Source: Methylocystis sp. ATCC 49242
Lineage (GTDB): Bacteria; Pseudomonadota; Alphaproteobacteria; Rhizobiales; Beijerinckiaceae
NCBI RefSeq assembly: GCF_000188155.2
Contig: NZ_KE124774.1
Location: 1,246,356 to 1,310,355 of the forward strand
DNA length: 64,000 nucleotides
Reading direction: 5' to 3'
Below are positions 18,212 to 28,106 of the stretch, piece after piece. Position numbers and translations under genes: made by a program. The notes under the pieces were generated by a model that ran no database searches, was not told the origin of the DNA, and saw only the letters and a program-made list of their open reading frames with translations. Position 1 is the stretch's first letter; each line of letters begins with the position of its first letter.

Positions 18212-19546
18212 TCAGTCCTTTGCAGCGCTCACCCGCCACACCGTATTCCCGACATCGTCGGCGACAAGCAGTCCGCCGCGACGATCCACCATCACGCCCA
18301 CCGGACGCCCGCGCGCCTCCCCTGTCGGACTCAGGAAACCGGTCAAAACATCTTCCGGCCCGCCTATGGGCGCGCCATTCCGGAACTTCACGAAGATCAC
18401 CCGATAACCGGCGCGCGGATCACGGTTCCATGACCCGTGCTGACCGATGAATGCTCCATTCTGGAAGGGGCCAAGATCGGCCTCGCCAACAAAAGTGAAA
18501 CCGAGCGACGCCGTATGCGAGCCGAGGGCGTAATCGGGTTTAACGGCCTTCTTCACGAGTTCGGGATTTTGAGGCTCGACGCGCGGGTCGAGATATTGGC
18601 CGAAATAACTGTAAGGCCAGCCATAAAAGGCGCCGTCACGCACCGAGGTCATGTAATCCGGCACGAGATTGTCGCCGAGTTCGTCGCGCTCATTGACCGA
18701 TGTCCATAACTCGCCGGTCACCGGATTCCAGTCCATGCCCACCGGATTGCGTAGCCCCGACGCGAAGACGCGCGTTGCGCCATTCGCCGGATCGATCTCC
18801 AGAATTGCGGCGCGGTCTTTCTCTTCATCCATGCCATTCTCGCCGACATTGGAGTTGGAGCCGACGCCGACGTAAAGCCGCGAACCATACGGATCGGCCA
18901 GGAGACTTTTCGTCCAGTGGTGATTGCGTCCCGCCGGCAGGTCGGCCACTTTCAGCGGTTCGGAATCAATGCGCGTCTGTCCGTCCGTATATTGATAACT
19001 GACCAGGGCGTCGGCGTTGGCGACATAGAGCCGATCGCCGATGAGCGCCATGCCGAAGGGCGAATTCAGACGTTCAAGAAAAACGGTCTTGATCTCCGCC
19101 ACGCCGTCACCGTCGGCGTCGCGCAGCAGGGTAATGCGGTTGGCGCTCGGCATGTGCGAGCCGGCCTTGCGCATATAGACCCCCATGAAAAACGACCGGA
19201 TCACGCCGCTGGTTCCCGGCGCGCGCGGCGGCGCGTCGGTCTCGGCGACAAGAACATCGCCGTTGGGCAGTTCGTACAGCCAGCGCGGATGTTTGAGTCC
19301 TTCGGCGAAAGCTTTCACCGAGAGCCCTGCCGCAGGCGTCGGCTCCTCGTCAGGCGCCCAGCCGACCGCTCGCGCCGTTTTGACATAGGGCGCCCAGGCC
19401 GGGGATGGAGTCGGTTCAGGCAAGGTCGGATTCGGACCGTAGCCCGCGCTCTCGGGCAGGCTTGTCCCGCGATTGCAAGCGGCAAGCCCCAGCGCCGCCG
19501 CCGCGGCGCAAGCGAGAAATCGTGCTGAGAAACTTTTTGTGAACAT
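18212..19546 (-). CDS. L-sorbosone dehydrogenase-like beta-propeller lipoprotein
   Basis: 444 aa. The signal peptide ends in LGLAAC, a lipobox with Cys at residue 24, so the protein is likely anchored on the periplasmic side. The remainder is a six-bladed propeller of the soluble glucose/sorbosone dehydrogenase family: GLKHPRWLYELPNGDVLVAE, LNSPFGMALIGDRLYVANAD, SGLRNPVGMDWNPVTGELWT, FVGEADLGPFQNGAFIGQHG (catalytic-type His) and GVMVDRRGGLLVADD. Such proteins use PQQ and oxidise aldoses or sorbosone in known cases; the substrate here is unknown. It is the last chromosomal gene before attL. Confidence 0.82.
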   Translation of the reverse strand: MFTKSFSARFLACAAAAALGLAACNRGTSLPESAGYGPNPTLPEPTPSPAWAPYVKTARAVGWAPDEEPTPAAGLSVKAFAEGLKHPRWLYELPNGDVLVAETDAPPRAPGTSGVIRSFFMGVYMRKAGSHMPSANRITLLRDADGDGVAEIKTVFLERLNSPFGMALIGDRLYVANADALVSYQYTDGQTRIDSEPLKVADLPAGRNHHWTKSLLADPYGSRLYVGVGSNSNVGENGMDEEKDRAAILEIDPANGATRVFASGLRNPVGMDWNPVTGELWTSVNERDELGDNLVPDYMTSVRDGAFYGWPYSYFGQYLDPRVEPQNPELVKKAVKPDYALGSHTASLGFTFVGEADLGPFQNGAFIGQHGSWNRDPRAGYRVIFVKFRNGAPIGGPEDVLTGFLSPTGEARGRPVGVMVDRRGGLLVADDVGNTVWRVSAAKD

Positions 19547-19646
19547 CTAGCCTCCCACAAGGTCGGCGCATGGCATTGAAACGCGCCGACGATTGAAAAA
19601 TGGCGCGAAGCCCGCGCTTCTCAAGCCTCGGCCAGGATATGCGCGT

Positions 19647-19685
19647 GAACTGATGAGGTGGATGCCCTCTCCACCCCATCAGTTC
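19647..19685. repeat. 16-bp inverted repeat near the island's left edge
   Basis: The arms 19647-19662 and 19670-19685 pair with one mismatch around a seven-base loop. It lies between the sorbosone-dehydrogenase promoter region and attL. It may be the terminator once shared with guaA before the island inserted, or a dispersed palindrome; there is no T tract. Confidence 0.55.
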
Positions 19686-19829
19686 AGAGAGAGGGCGCAG
19701 ATCCGAATTGCCAACTTGCAGATGGAGAACGCCAGTTCAGCGGATGTGAGATGCGAAATGGGAAGACGATCGCGCGGCCACGAAATTTGCCGCCAAAGGT
19801 ATGCTATTGCCGCCGTTTGTATCCCTCAC

Positions 19830-19840
19830 TCCCACTCGAT
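19830..19840 (+). other. candidate attL (11-bp match to guaA 3' end)
   Basis: TCCCACTCGAT, the same orientation as the copy within the last codons of guaA at 31068-31078. The sequence is short, so chance is possible, but the integrase, the guaA target and the change of gene content at this point support it. Confidence 0.65.
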
Positions 19841-19946
19841 TATTAACATCATCTGTAAGTTATTGATATGGCTAGCATACTCTTGTTGGTTGTGCCATAA
19901 GTACCGGCAAGCATGCCGTCAAAAAGAAACGCTCTTGATTTCATAA

Positions 19947-20881
19947 GAGTCCGTCCCAGAAGTTAGTCAACAATTGCAGAGCTTTCGTAGCATGAGCCGA
20001 ATCGACGCGAAACGCAGGAACACGAGCGCTGTGATATTGAGGTTTTCCCAATCCTTGGCCAGTCTTCTACAGCGGTTTAGCCAGGCGATTGATCTTTCGA
20101 CGATCCAGCGCATGGGCAATTTCACGAAGCCCTTCGCCTGATCGGATCGTTTTATAATCTCGATTTTGAGACACGGTAGGATTTTGCCCGTTGCGTCGGC
20201 GAAGATCGGTCCCTGATAGGCGCTGTCAGCCAACAGCTTTTCAAGAAAGGGAAACCGCCCATGCAACGTCGAAAGCAGCAAGACGCCGCCGTCTCGGTCC
20301 TGAATGTCGGCGCCGTGAACGACGGCGCCCATCAACAAACCTTGCGTATCGACGAGTACGTGGCGTTTCTTGCCTTTGATCTTTTTGCCGGCGTCATAGC
20401 CATGCGGATCAATGCGCGCCCCCCTTTTTCCGCGCTCTTCACGCTCTGACTATCGATGATCGCCGCGGTGGGGCTCGCCTCTCGTTCCGCTCGTTCGCGA
20501 CACATGACGTAGAGCGCGTCGTGCATGCGATCCAGAACGCCGCACCAGGCCCAATCGCAAAAATAACGATACACTGTGCTCTTCGGGGGAAAATCCTTGG
20601 GAATGTACCGCCATTGGCATCCCGTGCTCAGCACATACATGATGGCGTTGAACACCGCCCGCATGTCCACTTCACGCTTGCGCCCGCCACGCTTGGCCGG
20701 AGGAATAAGCGGCGCCACATGCCCCCACTCCTCGTCCGTCACATCACTCGGATAACGTAACCTGTCGCGATTGTATTTCGCCCGGTTTGCCTTCGTCCAC
20801 ATCGACGGCCTCCTACGAATCAGACCGCCTCCCATCCATCACAACAGATTCATTCGATTCAACATCTTTCAGGACGGACAC
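19947..20881 (-). mobile_element. IS1031-like element (IS5 family), copy 4
   Basis: 935 bp, ends GAGTCCGTCC / GGACGGACAC, flanked by TAA on both sides. Same length as copy 3. Left arm of the composite transposon in the guaA island. Confidence 0.9.
19967..20802 (-). CDS. IS5-family transposase, copy 4 (-1 programmed frameshift)
   Basis: Predicted proteins match copy 3: the N-terminal frame from ATG at 20802, catalytic half ending at 19967, joined by a -1 slip on the A5G6 tract. No disabling indel was seen. Confidence 0.85.
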
Positions 20882-21231
20882 TAAGCCAAATCTCCGATGG
20901 TAAGATGGACGGCGAGCTATATCCGGTCGTCGGACTGCCGATCGACGCTATACTGAACCACATTATGGAGATGTATGAATACAAAAATATTTATGTGAAG
21001 ATCGACGTGGAAGGATTTGAACTAAATGTGCTTAATGGGATGATCAACGCTTTGAAGAGAAATATAATTAATGAATTGTTTGTTGAGATGGGGGCGTCGC
21101 GTACGCTTGGTGAGACTGACAAGAATAGCGGACATGAACAGATATACATAATTATGGAGTCGTTTAACTATAGACCGCTCTACCTAAGAGATGCTTCTGG
21201 CGTTTATGATCAGCATTTCATTCTACATTAG
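20882..21231 (+). pseudogene. FkbM-family methyltransferase, C-terminal fragment
   Basis: Open from the IS edge (SQISDGKMDGELYPVVG) to TAG/stop at 21231. IYVKIDVEGFELNVLNGM is the hallmark of the FkbM SAM-dependent methyltransferase family, and the tail FVEMGASR with a closing YDQHFILH fits its C-terminus. The SAM-binding N-terminal part is missing. FkbM enzymes O-methylate sugars and polyketides and are frequent in EPS clusters. AT-rich like the cargo of the 5-13 kb insertion, so both may come from one polysaccharide locus. Confidence 0.82.
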
Positions 21232-21365
21232 ATCGCGAGTTTCAAGAGTGCTTTCAATCCTGTTTATATGTAGCCGAATTAACTCCTAGACGATTCTCCA
21301 GCGATTTGGAGATTGCTGTCGAGGTCGTGCTTGCAAGCAGATGATGCCTTCTCCCAGGAACTCAG

Positions 21366-22022
21366 ATGAATATTTTGTTGATAGCAAACCCAACGGTGCC
21401 GGTGCCTCCCATTGGTTACGGCGGCGCTGAGCGGGTCTGCTATTTTGTTGCAGAGGGCCTACATCATCGTGGTCACGATGTCACACTGCTGGCGGGCGAA
21501 GGTTCCAGCGGGCCTTGGCGTATTGTCACTTACTCATTTCCAAGGAAACAATCACTCTTCTATAGGGCGAAGTCAAAGTTGCATTTCCAATTTCAGAGCG
21601 CTTTGATTGCGCGGAAGCATGATGTTATCATTTCGTTTTCACGTCTGGATTATCTTTGGTTGTTAATGAGGATGAGGAAGCCAATTCTGCAAAGATGGGG
21701 TAATGATATCCCTGCTGAGGATGAATTTCTCGTTCCGAAGTGTGCCCATATACACCACATAAGTGTCAGTAACGCGCAGCGTCGGCACATTGATTGGGGT
21801 GTTTGGTCCACGGTTCCAAACGGTATACCATTGCATGCTTTTCCCTTCTCACGCGAAATCGGAACATATCTAGCTTTCCTTGGTCGCCTCCACCCAAGCA
21901 AAGGAGCTCATACAGCAATCAAGGTAGCAAAGCTTGCTGGGCTATCACTCAAAATAGCAGGAAATATACCCCCAGGAGATGAGTGCCAGAGTTATTTCGA
22001 CAGTCAAATAAAGCCTTATTTA
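21366..22022 (+). pseudogene. glycosyltransferase (GT4), N-terminal part, cut by IS copy 5
   Basis: Begins MNILLIANPTVPVPPIGYGG, the classic GT4 entry strand with the PPxGYGGAER loop. The acceptor domain runs to about residue 170, then YLAFLGRLHPSKGAHTAIKV opens the nucleotide-sugar domain, which is broken at KPYL by the IS (22023). The donor-binding Glu motif is lost, so the product should be inactive. Its remainder is not in the window: the fragment at 5997 starts further upstream in the fold and belongs to another gene. Confidence 0.88.
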
Positions 22023-22958
22023 GTGTCCGTCCTGAAAGATGTTGAATCGAATGAATCTGTTGTGATGGATGGGAGGCGGTCTGATTCGTAGGAGGCCGTC
22101 GATGTGGACGAAGGCAAACCGGGCGAAATACAATCGCGACAGGTTACGTTATCCGAGTGATGTGACGGACGAGGAGTGGGGGCGATGTGGCGCCGCTTAT
22201 TCCTCCGGCCAAGCGTGGCGGGCGCAAGCGTGAAGTGGACATGCGGGCGGTGTTCAACGCCATCATGTATGTGCTGAGCACGGGATGCCAATGGCGGTAC
22301 ATTCCCAAGGATTTTCCCCCGAAGAGCACAGTGTATCGTTATTTTTGCGATTGGGCCTGGTGCGGCGTTCTGGATCGCATGCACGACGCGCTCTACGTCA
22401 TGTGTCGCGAACGAGCGGAACGAGAGGCGAGCCCCACCGCGGCGATCATCGATAGTCAGAGCGTGAAGAGCGCGGAAAAAGGGGGGCGCGCATTGATCCG
22501 CATGGCTATGACGCCGGCAAAAAGATCAAAGGCAAGAAACGCCACGTACTCGTCGATACGCAAGGTTTGTTGATGGGCGCCGTCGTTCACGGCGCCGACA
22601 TTCAGGACCGAGACGGCGGCGTCTTGCTGCTTTCGACGTTGCATGGGCGGTTTCCCTTTCTTGAAAAGCTGTTGGCTGACAGCGCCTATCAGGGACCGAT
22701 CTTCGCCGACGCAACGGGCAAAATCCTACCGTGTCTCAAAATCGAGATTATAAAACGATCCGATCAGGCGAAGGGCTTCGTGAAATTGCCCATGCGCTGG
22801 ATCGTCGAAAGATCAATCGCCTGGCTAAACCGCTGTAGAAGACTGGCCAAGGATTGGGAAAACCTCAATATCACAGCGCTCGTGTTCCTGCGTTTCGCGT
22901 CGATTCGGCTCATGCTACGAAAGCTCTGCAATTGTTGACTAACTTCTGGGACGGACTC
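22023..22958 (+). mobile_element. IS1031-like element (IS5 family), copy 5
   Basis: 936 bp. Inner flank TTA (22020-22022), outer flank TAA (22959-22961). One extra G near 22184 compared with the other copies breaks the transposase N-terminal frame. Confidence 0.9.
22102..22938 (+). pseudogene. IS5-family transposase, copy 5 (1-base insertion)
   Basis: Starts MWTKANRAKYNRDRLRYPSD at 22102 but the extra base near 22184 shifts the frame after DEEWG. An open frame resumes at 22187 (MAPLIPPAKRGG) and then follows copies 3 and 4. Either an inactive copy or a sequencing indel. Confidence 0.82.
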
Positions 22959-22961
22959 TAA

Positions 22962-23433
22962 GGAAAACTGGCCGGAAAATTTTTCTTAGGTTTCAGCATC
23001 TATCGGCATCTTTCGAACGAATTTCGCGCCTTCAGCTCACCGTCGAGGATTCAGACTCGGTAGCTGAAAGTACCGTCAGCAACAGGTAAGCCTGACTCGC
23101 TAAATAAGCCGCTCCGGGCCGCAAGCTGCATTGAGATACCGATAGGACACGCGCCCGCCGCTGACCGATGGGCAGCACTTGCAAAGGCCCCAAGTTCGAT
23201 CTGGAATGTTGCGGCGGTTGCCGGCCTCCCGGGGACTGACTTCAGAGGGCCGCGGCTTCACGTCCGAACCGGTCCGGTTGAAGCGGACGCGCCAGCCAGT
23301 GCTCATGCCGCTATTCCTCTTTTACCTAGAGACCTGCTTATGCACCGCGGTACCGGCTAACGCCATGCCGCAGGTTTCATGGGCGGATGCCCTCGCTTAT
23401 AGGCCGCCAATATCACGGGCGCAGCTTGTGAAC
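22962..23433. other. island interior without a recognisable gene
   Basis: About 470 bases to the right of the composite transposon. No frame with family features. It contains AAAGTACCGTCA at 23067-23078, identical to 12 bases of the repeats next to the integrase; without the composite transposon this would lie about 210 bp from attL. Confidence 0.45.
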
Positions 23434-23721
23434 CTACAAACCTTCATTGATTGACGTTGCAAGCGACGCTTCGCTCCATCTATTCGAGAAAAGCACGCCT
23501 CTCCCCGACGACGCCGCGCGCGTCGTCGCGACCAGAATGTCGAGATGCGTGGCGTCGGGCGCCGGAGCTGCCGTTGGCTCAAGCACGCCAACCGGCGTGG
23601 CGCAGCCACTCAAAGCGAGGCCGATCAGGCCGACGGCGCCCGGTAGGAGCCGGGCGCCGCGTCTTAGCGCGCTGCCGCCGAGACGGCAAACGCGCCTTCG
23701 ACTATATTTCGGGGGCATCAA
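23434..23721 (-). pseudogene. DUF900-type alpha/beta-hydrolase lipoprotein, N-terminal fragment
   Basis: 95 aa. A signal peptide with lipobox (LIGLALSGC) is followed by THLDILVATTRAASSGRGVLFS, the conserved entry of DUF900 alpha/beta-hydrolase-like proteins. After about residue 77 the sequence (NRWSEASLATSINEGL) no longer fits the family and soon stops; the catalytic domain of some 250 residues is absent. It overlaps the end of the upstream membrane-protein gene by four bases. Confidence 0.6.
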
Positions 23722-24266
23722 GCCCCGTTCGACCGCTGCGGCCGAAACGCCACCGCGAAGCCGCCGATGACGAGGCCAATCAGGACCAGCATTAGCGCCG
23801 ATTGCTTGAGCCAGGCCATTGCTGGCACGGTGAGCGCCAGCGCAATGCCAAGCACAGCGATTTCAGACGAAACGTGGACGCCTGCGACAAATGTTCCGAG
23901 CGCGAGCAGCAACATGAGCGCGAGGCCCGTCGCCGGCCCATTCAGAAATGTATTCACCGAAGGCAGCAGCAGAATGCTCATGGCGATCAGGAACGCCAAC
24001 CAATGCAGGGATTGTGTAATCAGGAGCTGCTTGCGCGCGGCCTTGTCGGCCGTCTTGCGCCAACCGATGGCGACACAGGCAAGACCAATGGCGACGGCCA
24101 GGAACTCCCAATAACCATAGAGGGGCCTGCCAGACATGCTGGTGTATGCCACACCCAGCAGCGCCAAAATCAGGACGACGAGGTAAGGCAAGCGCGCGCC
24201 GAGCCAGGGCAAAATCCCTTGCGGCCGATTGGAGGATCTCAGGTCAGAGGAGTCGATCTCGGTCAT
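23718..24266 (-). CDS. hypothetical membrane protein with six helices
   Basis: 182 aa. A polar N-terminus (MTEIDSSDLRSSNRPQGILP) is followed by about six hydrophobic segments, such as LPYLVVLILALLGVAYTSM, FLAVAIGLACVAIGW, LHWLAFLIAMSILLLPSV, GLALMLLLALGTFVAGV, EIAVLGIALALTVPAMAW and ALMLVLIGLVIGGFAVAF. No domain recognised. The frame is intact, with GGGGAGT 4-10 bases before the ATG, and it overlaps the hydrolase fragment downstream, so the two were an operon. Confidence 0.6.
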   Translation of the reverse strand: MTEIDSSDLRSSNRPQGILPWLGARLPYLVVLILALLGVAYTSMSGRPLYGYWEFLAVAIGLACVAIGWRKTADKAARKQLLITQSLHWLAFLIAMSILLLPSVNTFLNGPATGLALMLLLALGTFVAGVHVSSEIAVLGIALALTVPAMAWLKQSALMLVLIGLVIGGFAVAFRPQRSNGA

Positions 24267-24356
24267 GCGTCACTCCCCTGCTGTTGGCCAGGCGGTCAGA
24301 GGTTTCATCACCCCTCTCGCGACTGAAACATTCATACGTTCAGCCTCCGCTGTCCA

Positions 24357-24640
24357 TCATGCAATCTTGCCCCGCAAGCTATCCGCGAGCGCCGAAAGCG
24401 TGTTGGTAAGTTGTCTCGTGGTTTCTGGCGGCGGGAGCGGGTTTTGAGGTTTTGCGCGCCGCCGGCCGGATCCCGCTCAATCCATGGATGCGCCGGAGCG
24501 CTGGGATCGTTCGCAGCCACCAGAGCGGCAATAAATTGCTCACCGACCTGCACCAAGGCTTGCCACGGATCGGAACCTGCATCGCGGTGATCCTCCAGCC
24601 CTATCAGCCTGCGCGATCGCCATCTCCCCAGCGCCGATGT
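24357..24640 (-). pseudogene. frameshifted small hypothetical gene
   Basis: One frame gives LIGLEDHRDAGSDPWQALVQ followed by VGEQFIAALVAANDPSAPAH and PWIERDPAGGAQNLK. The next codons then fit only in another frame: NPLPPPETTRQLTNTLSALA followed by DSLRGKIA and a stop at 24357. Together they make a coherent small protein, so a one-base change near 24450 has split it. No good start codon is left in the upstream frame, which opens only after a stop at 24641. Small proteins of this kind, ending in a PLPPPE...ADAL-like helix, occur on alphaproteobacterial plasmids and islands as far as I recall; no function is known. Confidence 0.45.
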
Positions 24641-25068
24641 TCACATCCGCATTTACATCGTCCCCGGATCCGACGTCATCGGCAGTGACAATATTCCTGA
24701 CTTCCTCAGCCGGCGTCACGGCCTCCCCCTTACCCATACTCCCAGTGACGGCTCACAAAATCGCGATGTCACCGGCCTCGGCAGCGCTTTGATAGAAGCG
24801 TCCAGCTGCCTTTTTCGTTTCAACCGACACTAGAAATGAACGCCGCTTAAGGAAGATCGTTGAAAATGCTATGCATACCGGTTCCATTCGGAGTAGTCCG
24901 GCGTTCCGCATAAACCGCACGGCCTCGATACGTCCTCGAACCGATCGCGGCAGACTGAACAGCGGCTCGCCGGGTGAGCAAAACGATCCGCGGCAATGCT
25001 CGCGTCTCTGGCCGGACGTTTATACTATCAAAAGAGTAATGTTTTCTCGCAGCGCGCAAATGATACGC
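24641..25068. other. island interior, no gene supported
   Basis: About 430 bases with short frames only. A minus-strand frame starting at 24737 (MGKGEAVTPAEEVRNIVTAD) could be a small peptide, but it runs into the frameshifted gene and has no supporting features. Confidence 0.4.
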
Positions 25069-26020
25069 TTAACCCTGCTCAGCCAGTTTTCGGAGCCCGG
25101 TATCGGCGGCGACCTCATTACGTTCAAAAGCTTTCCAGTGCCTCATGAGCCGAGAGGCGTCCGGCATTGTCGGGGAGAGGCCGTATCGGAGGAACCAATA
25201 TACAACCGCCCAAACCCTCGTGTCCGACAAGTCGAATTGTTTCAATCCGTTCCGAAACGTCCAATCAATCCAACCATTGCTCAGTCCGAGCGCGTATCCG
25301 CAGCCATGATGCATCAATATTTGCCATTCAACTGCCCGTGGTCTCATGACATTGGCCATGTAGTTCAATGTCGTGCCTTCGATCTTTATTCGAACCATCT
25401 GATTGGGATGCGCCATCGGTGCGCCTTCTTCCGAATAGGGCACACCCTTCGCGGACCAGCCTAGATTTTGCTTTGTCCGATTGGAACGCGACCATCGCCA
25501 ATGAATATGAAGACAATCATGGATGCAAAATGGTGCCATGACTATATCCTGAAATTTCGCGCGCATTTCGCATTTGTATTCTTCTGGAGTGATGTCGGGG
25601 GCCGGATCAAGAAACATGGGGGGCGCGATGTGGATATTGTCGTAGGCACCCTGGCCGGCGACTTTGTTCAAGTTGAAATCCCATTTTTTGAGGGCCGGAG
25701 CGGTCGGTTTTCGCGTTGCCTGCGAACTTCCCCAAGTCAAATTTATCGGGTCCCCGATGCGAGGGCGGATAACAACATACTCACCTTCAGGAGCGTCGGC
25801 TTGATAATAAGAGAAAATATTGTCCCATAGTGGAATAGGTAGGTCGGGCAATGCCCGCGCGAGGCGATTTATGAATGGATAGGTCAAAACAGCAAAAGGA
25901 TTTTTGGTAATTTCACTTATAGACGCCACGAACTGCGCAATTCTGGCGGCACTGCTTTGACCTGCCCCTGAGAAACTCGACCAGATGCGATTAGAGTCCG
26001 GCCATATCGGGACGGACGAG

Positions 26021-26287
26021 ATGAAGAAGAAGCGGTTCACGGAAGAGCAGATCATCGGGATTTTGCGGGAGCACGAGGCGGGCGCGAAGGCGGCGGATCT
26101 GGCTCGCAAATATGCTGTGTCGGAGACGACGCTTTACAACTGGAAGGCCAAATATGGCGGCATGGACGTCTCCGAGGCCAAGCGGTTGAAAGCGCTCGAA
26201 GAAGAGAATGCGCGGCTGAAGAAGCTTCTGGCCGATCAGATGCTGGAAGCCGCGGCGCTGAAGGAGCTTTTGTCAAAAAAATGGTAG
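26021..26287 (+). CDS. IS3-family transposase OrfA, second copy
   Basis: Identical in sequence to the product of 9622-9888: HTH plus leucine-zipper-like coiled coil, ending on the A7 slippery tract before OrfB. Confidence 0.9.
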   Translation: MKKKRFTEEQIIGILREHEAGAKAADLARKYAVSETTLYNWKAKYGGMDVSEAKRLKALEEENARLKKLLADQMLEAAALKELLSKKW

Positions 26288-27207
26288 GGCCCGCCGCCAA
26301 GCGCGCAGCCGTTGTGCATCTGCGAGCCGCCATGGCTCTGTCGGAGCGTCGGGCCTGCCAGATTGTCGCCGTCGATCGCGCGACCGTCCGCTACATCTCG
26401 AAGCGGCCGACCGACAAGCCGTTACGGGAGCGGCTGCGGGAACTCGCCAACGAGCGCCGGCGCTTCGGCTATCGGCGGCTGTTCGTGCTGCTGCGGCAGG
26501 AGGGCGAGACGTCGGGCAAGAACCGCATCTACCGGCTCTATCGCGAGGAAGGGCTGACGGTGAGAAAGCGGCGCGCCCGCCGAAGGGCTGTCGGCGCGCG
26601 GGCGCCCATTCCTGTCGAGGCGCGGCCGAATGCGCGTTGGTCTTTGGACTTCGTGCATGACCAGTTCGCCTGCGGACGCCGGTTCCGCATCCTGAACATC
26701 GTCGACGACGTGACGCGTGAATGCCTCGCGGCGATCCCCGACACATCCATCTCGGGCCAACGCGTGGCGCGGGAACTGTCGGCGCTGATCGCATGGCGCG
26801 GCAGGCCCGGCATGATCGTTTCGGACAACGGCACGGAGTTCACCTCGAACGCCGTGCTGTCGTGGTCGAGCGAGAACAGGATCGAGTGGCGCTATATCGC
26901 GCCGGGCAAGCCGATGCAGAACGGCTTCTGCGAGAGCTTCAACGGGCGCATGCGCGACGAACTGCTGAACGAGACGCTGTTCTTCGGGCTCGACCATGCC
27001 CGGGAGAAGATCAGCGCCTGGGCCCAGGACTACAATCACCGCCGCCCGCATTCGGCCCTCGGCTATGCGACGCCCGCCGCCTTCGCGGCCAATCTCACCG
27101 CAACAGGCGATCGGCTGCGCAACCCGGACCAACTCCGCCGATCGCCTGTTGCTCCATTCGCGCCCTCGGGCGTATCAACCGGAAGGACTCAACCCGCCGC
27201 TGGATGA
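26281..27207 (+). CDS. IS3-family transposase OrfB, second copy
   Basis: 308 aa with the same DDE motifs as the first copy ([37 protein letters not shown]). One residue differs (Thr for Ala after LLNE). Expressed by -1 frameshifting. Confidence 0.93.
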   Translation: MVGPAAKRAAVVHLRAAMALSERRACQIVAVDRATVRYISKRPTDKPLRERLRELANERRRFGYRRLFVLLRQEGETSGKNRIYRLYREEGLTVRKRRARRRAVGARAPIPVEARPNARWSLDFVHDQFACGRRFRILNIVDDVTRECLAAIPDTSISGQRVARELSALIAWRGRPGMIVSDNGTEFTSNAVLSWSSENRIEWRYIAPGKPMQNGFCESFNGRMRDELLNETLFFGLDHAREKISAWAQDYNHRRPHSALGYATPAAFAANLTATGDRLRNPDQLRRSPVAPFAPSGVSTGRTQPAAG

Positions 27208-28106
27208 AAGTTCAGGGGCAGGTCAGCTTCTTGGCGTTGTCGGATTGTTATTATCAGCAAAAAGTCCCGACCGGAGATATGGACGCACGTGCTCCCCGTG
27301 TGGTGGTTGCTCGCTCGGGCGCACCAGACGGATGGTGGCCTTAGCTTCAGCAACCGGAAGGCTCGACAAGAACATGGCCGTCGGGTAAAGGCGGGCCGAG
27401 AGCATAAGGTTTCCGGGATCAAAGTCGGCCCGAGCCTTGTTGCAGGCTACCCCCACGACGATAACAACACGCATGCCCGTGACTGGCACGTCGATCGAAG
27501 CGCCGCCGATTCGTCCTTCGATCCGCTCAGCGACAGACCGAGTCATGAAGCGATCGCTCGTGATCACGGTCTCGGGTATCGCTTTGAGTTTCTGGCCGGG
27601 GTCGATATCGTAAGCGAAGATGTGCTCAAGGGCGATGTCGTTCTCGGCAGGCAACGGCCATATCCATGGTCGCCCCGTCGCTCGCCGCCGACGATCGTCC
27701 GCGTCCGAACCCGGTACTCCTCCGACAGGGGGAGTTCGACTCCTCCTTTAGCGACTTTCACCACAAATGCTGACCAACTGATCGATTCACAGACCGTCGA
27801 CAGGTGACGACCGTCATGGACGGCACAAGTGAGATTCGTGATGCGATCGAAGGCCCCGCTCGGGACATTCATGTGCCAAAGGGGATGCTTCGCGATATCC
27901 GTGACAGTCGCATTGGCCCGAGCGGCGGCCGTCGCGAACGTTGGGGGTCCGCCGGCACGCCCGAAGGTTTGTGTCCTGTCGGGGTTTTGGGTCGCCCCGA
28001 TCAGCGTTTCGGTCAGCAGGTCATCCAGACCGCGCTTCCACGGAGTGAACTGCTGCCGGTTTCGTGGACACCGAGAAACGGTGTTTCATGAGGCCGGAGG
28101 TTTGTT

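Larger units (their letters stand above)
19947..22958. mobile_element. 3-kb composite transposon (inverted IS1031-like copies 4 and 5)
   Basis: Copies 4 (minus) and 5 (plus) face opposite ways and enclose an 1.1-kb AT-rich cargo: a FkbM methyltransferase tail and the N-terminal half of a glycosyltransferase. The outer flanks are TAA at both ends (19944-19946 and 22959-22961), a 3-bp TNA duplication, while the inner flanks differ (TAA 20882-20884, TTA 22020-22022). This is the signature of the whole unit having transposed together. Confidence 0.88.
25958..27225 (+). mobile_element. IS3-family element, type A (second copy)
   Basis: 1268 bp, the same element as 8684-9951 in the other orientation, with TGACCTGCCCCTGA ends. 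It is flanked by the 4-bp duplication GCTT (25954-25957 and 27226-27229). Removing it restores the frame of the interrupted gene. Confidence 0.93.
25069..28050 (-). pseudogene. large unrecognised gene broken by an IS3 insertion, a frameshift and a 5' truncation
   Basis: Reading leftward from the IS at 28051: FTPWKRGLDDLLTETLIGAT opens without a start, then GGPPTFATAAARANATVTDI and ISWSAFVVKVAKGGVELPLS. Near 27690 the frame shifts to PLPAENDIALEHIFAYDIDP and PVTGMRVVIVVGVACNKARA. The IS3 copy (25958-27225) sits at TTPRS. Without it the frame continues SAARIAQFVASISEITKNPF and on to ALPDLPIPLWDNIFSYYQAD, FCIHDCLHIHWRWSRSNRTK and MHHGCGYALGLSNGWIDWTF, ending at 25069. Restored length is at least 560 codons. 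The HDCLHIHW stretch is His-rich and may bind metal. I do not recognise the family. Confidence 0.65.

Noticed and set aside
5997-22022. The glycosyltransferase fragments at 5997-6466 and 21366-22022 as two halves of one gene
   Set aside because: Both contain the first strand of the donor-binding domain (LLRAMKIVK / TAIKVAKLA), so they overlap in the fold and the phases at the TTA junctions do not match.
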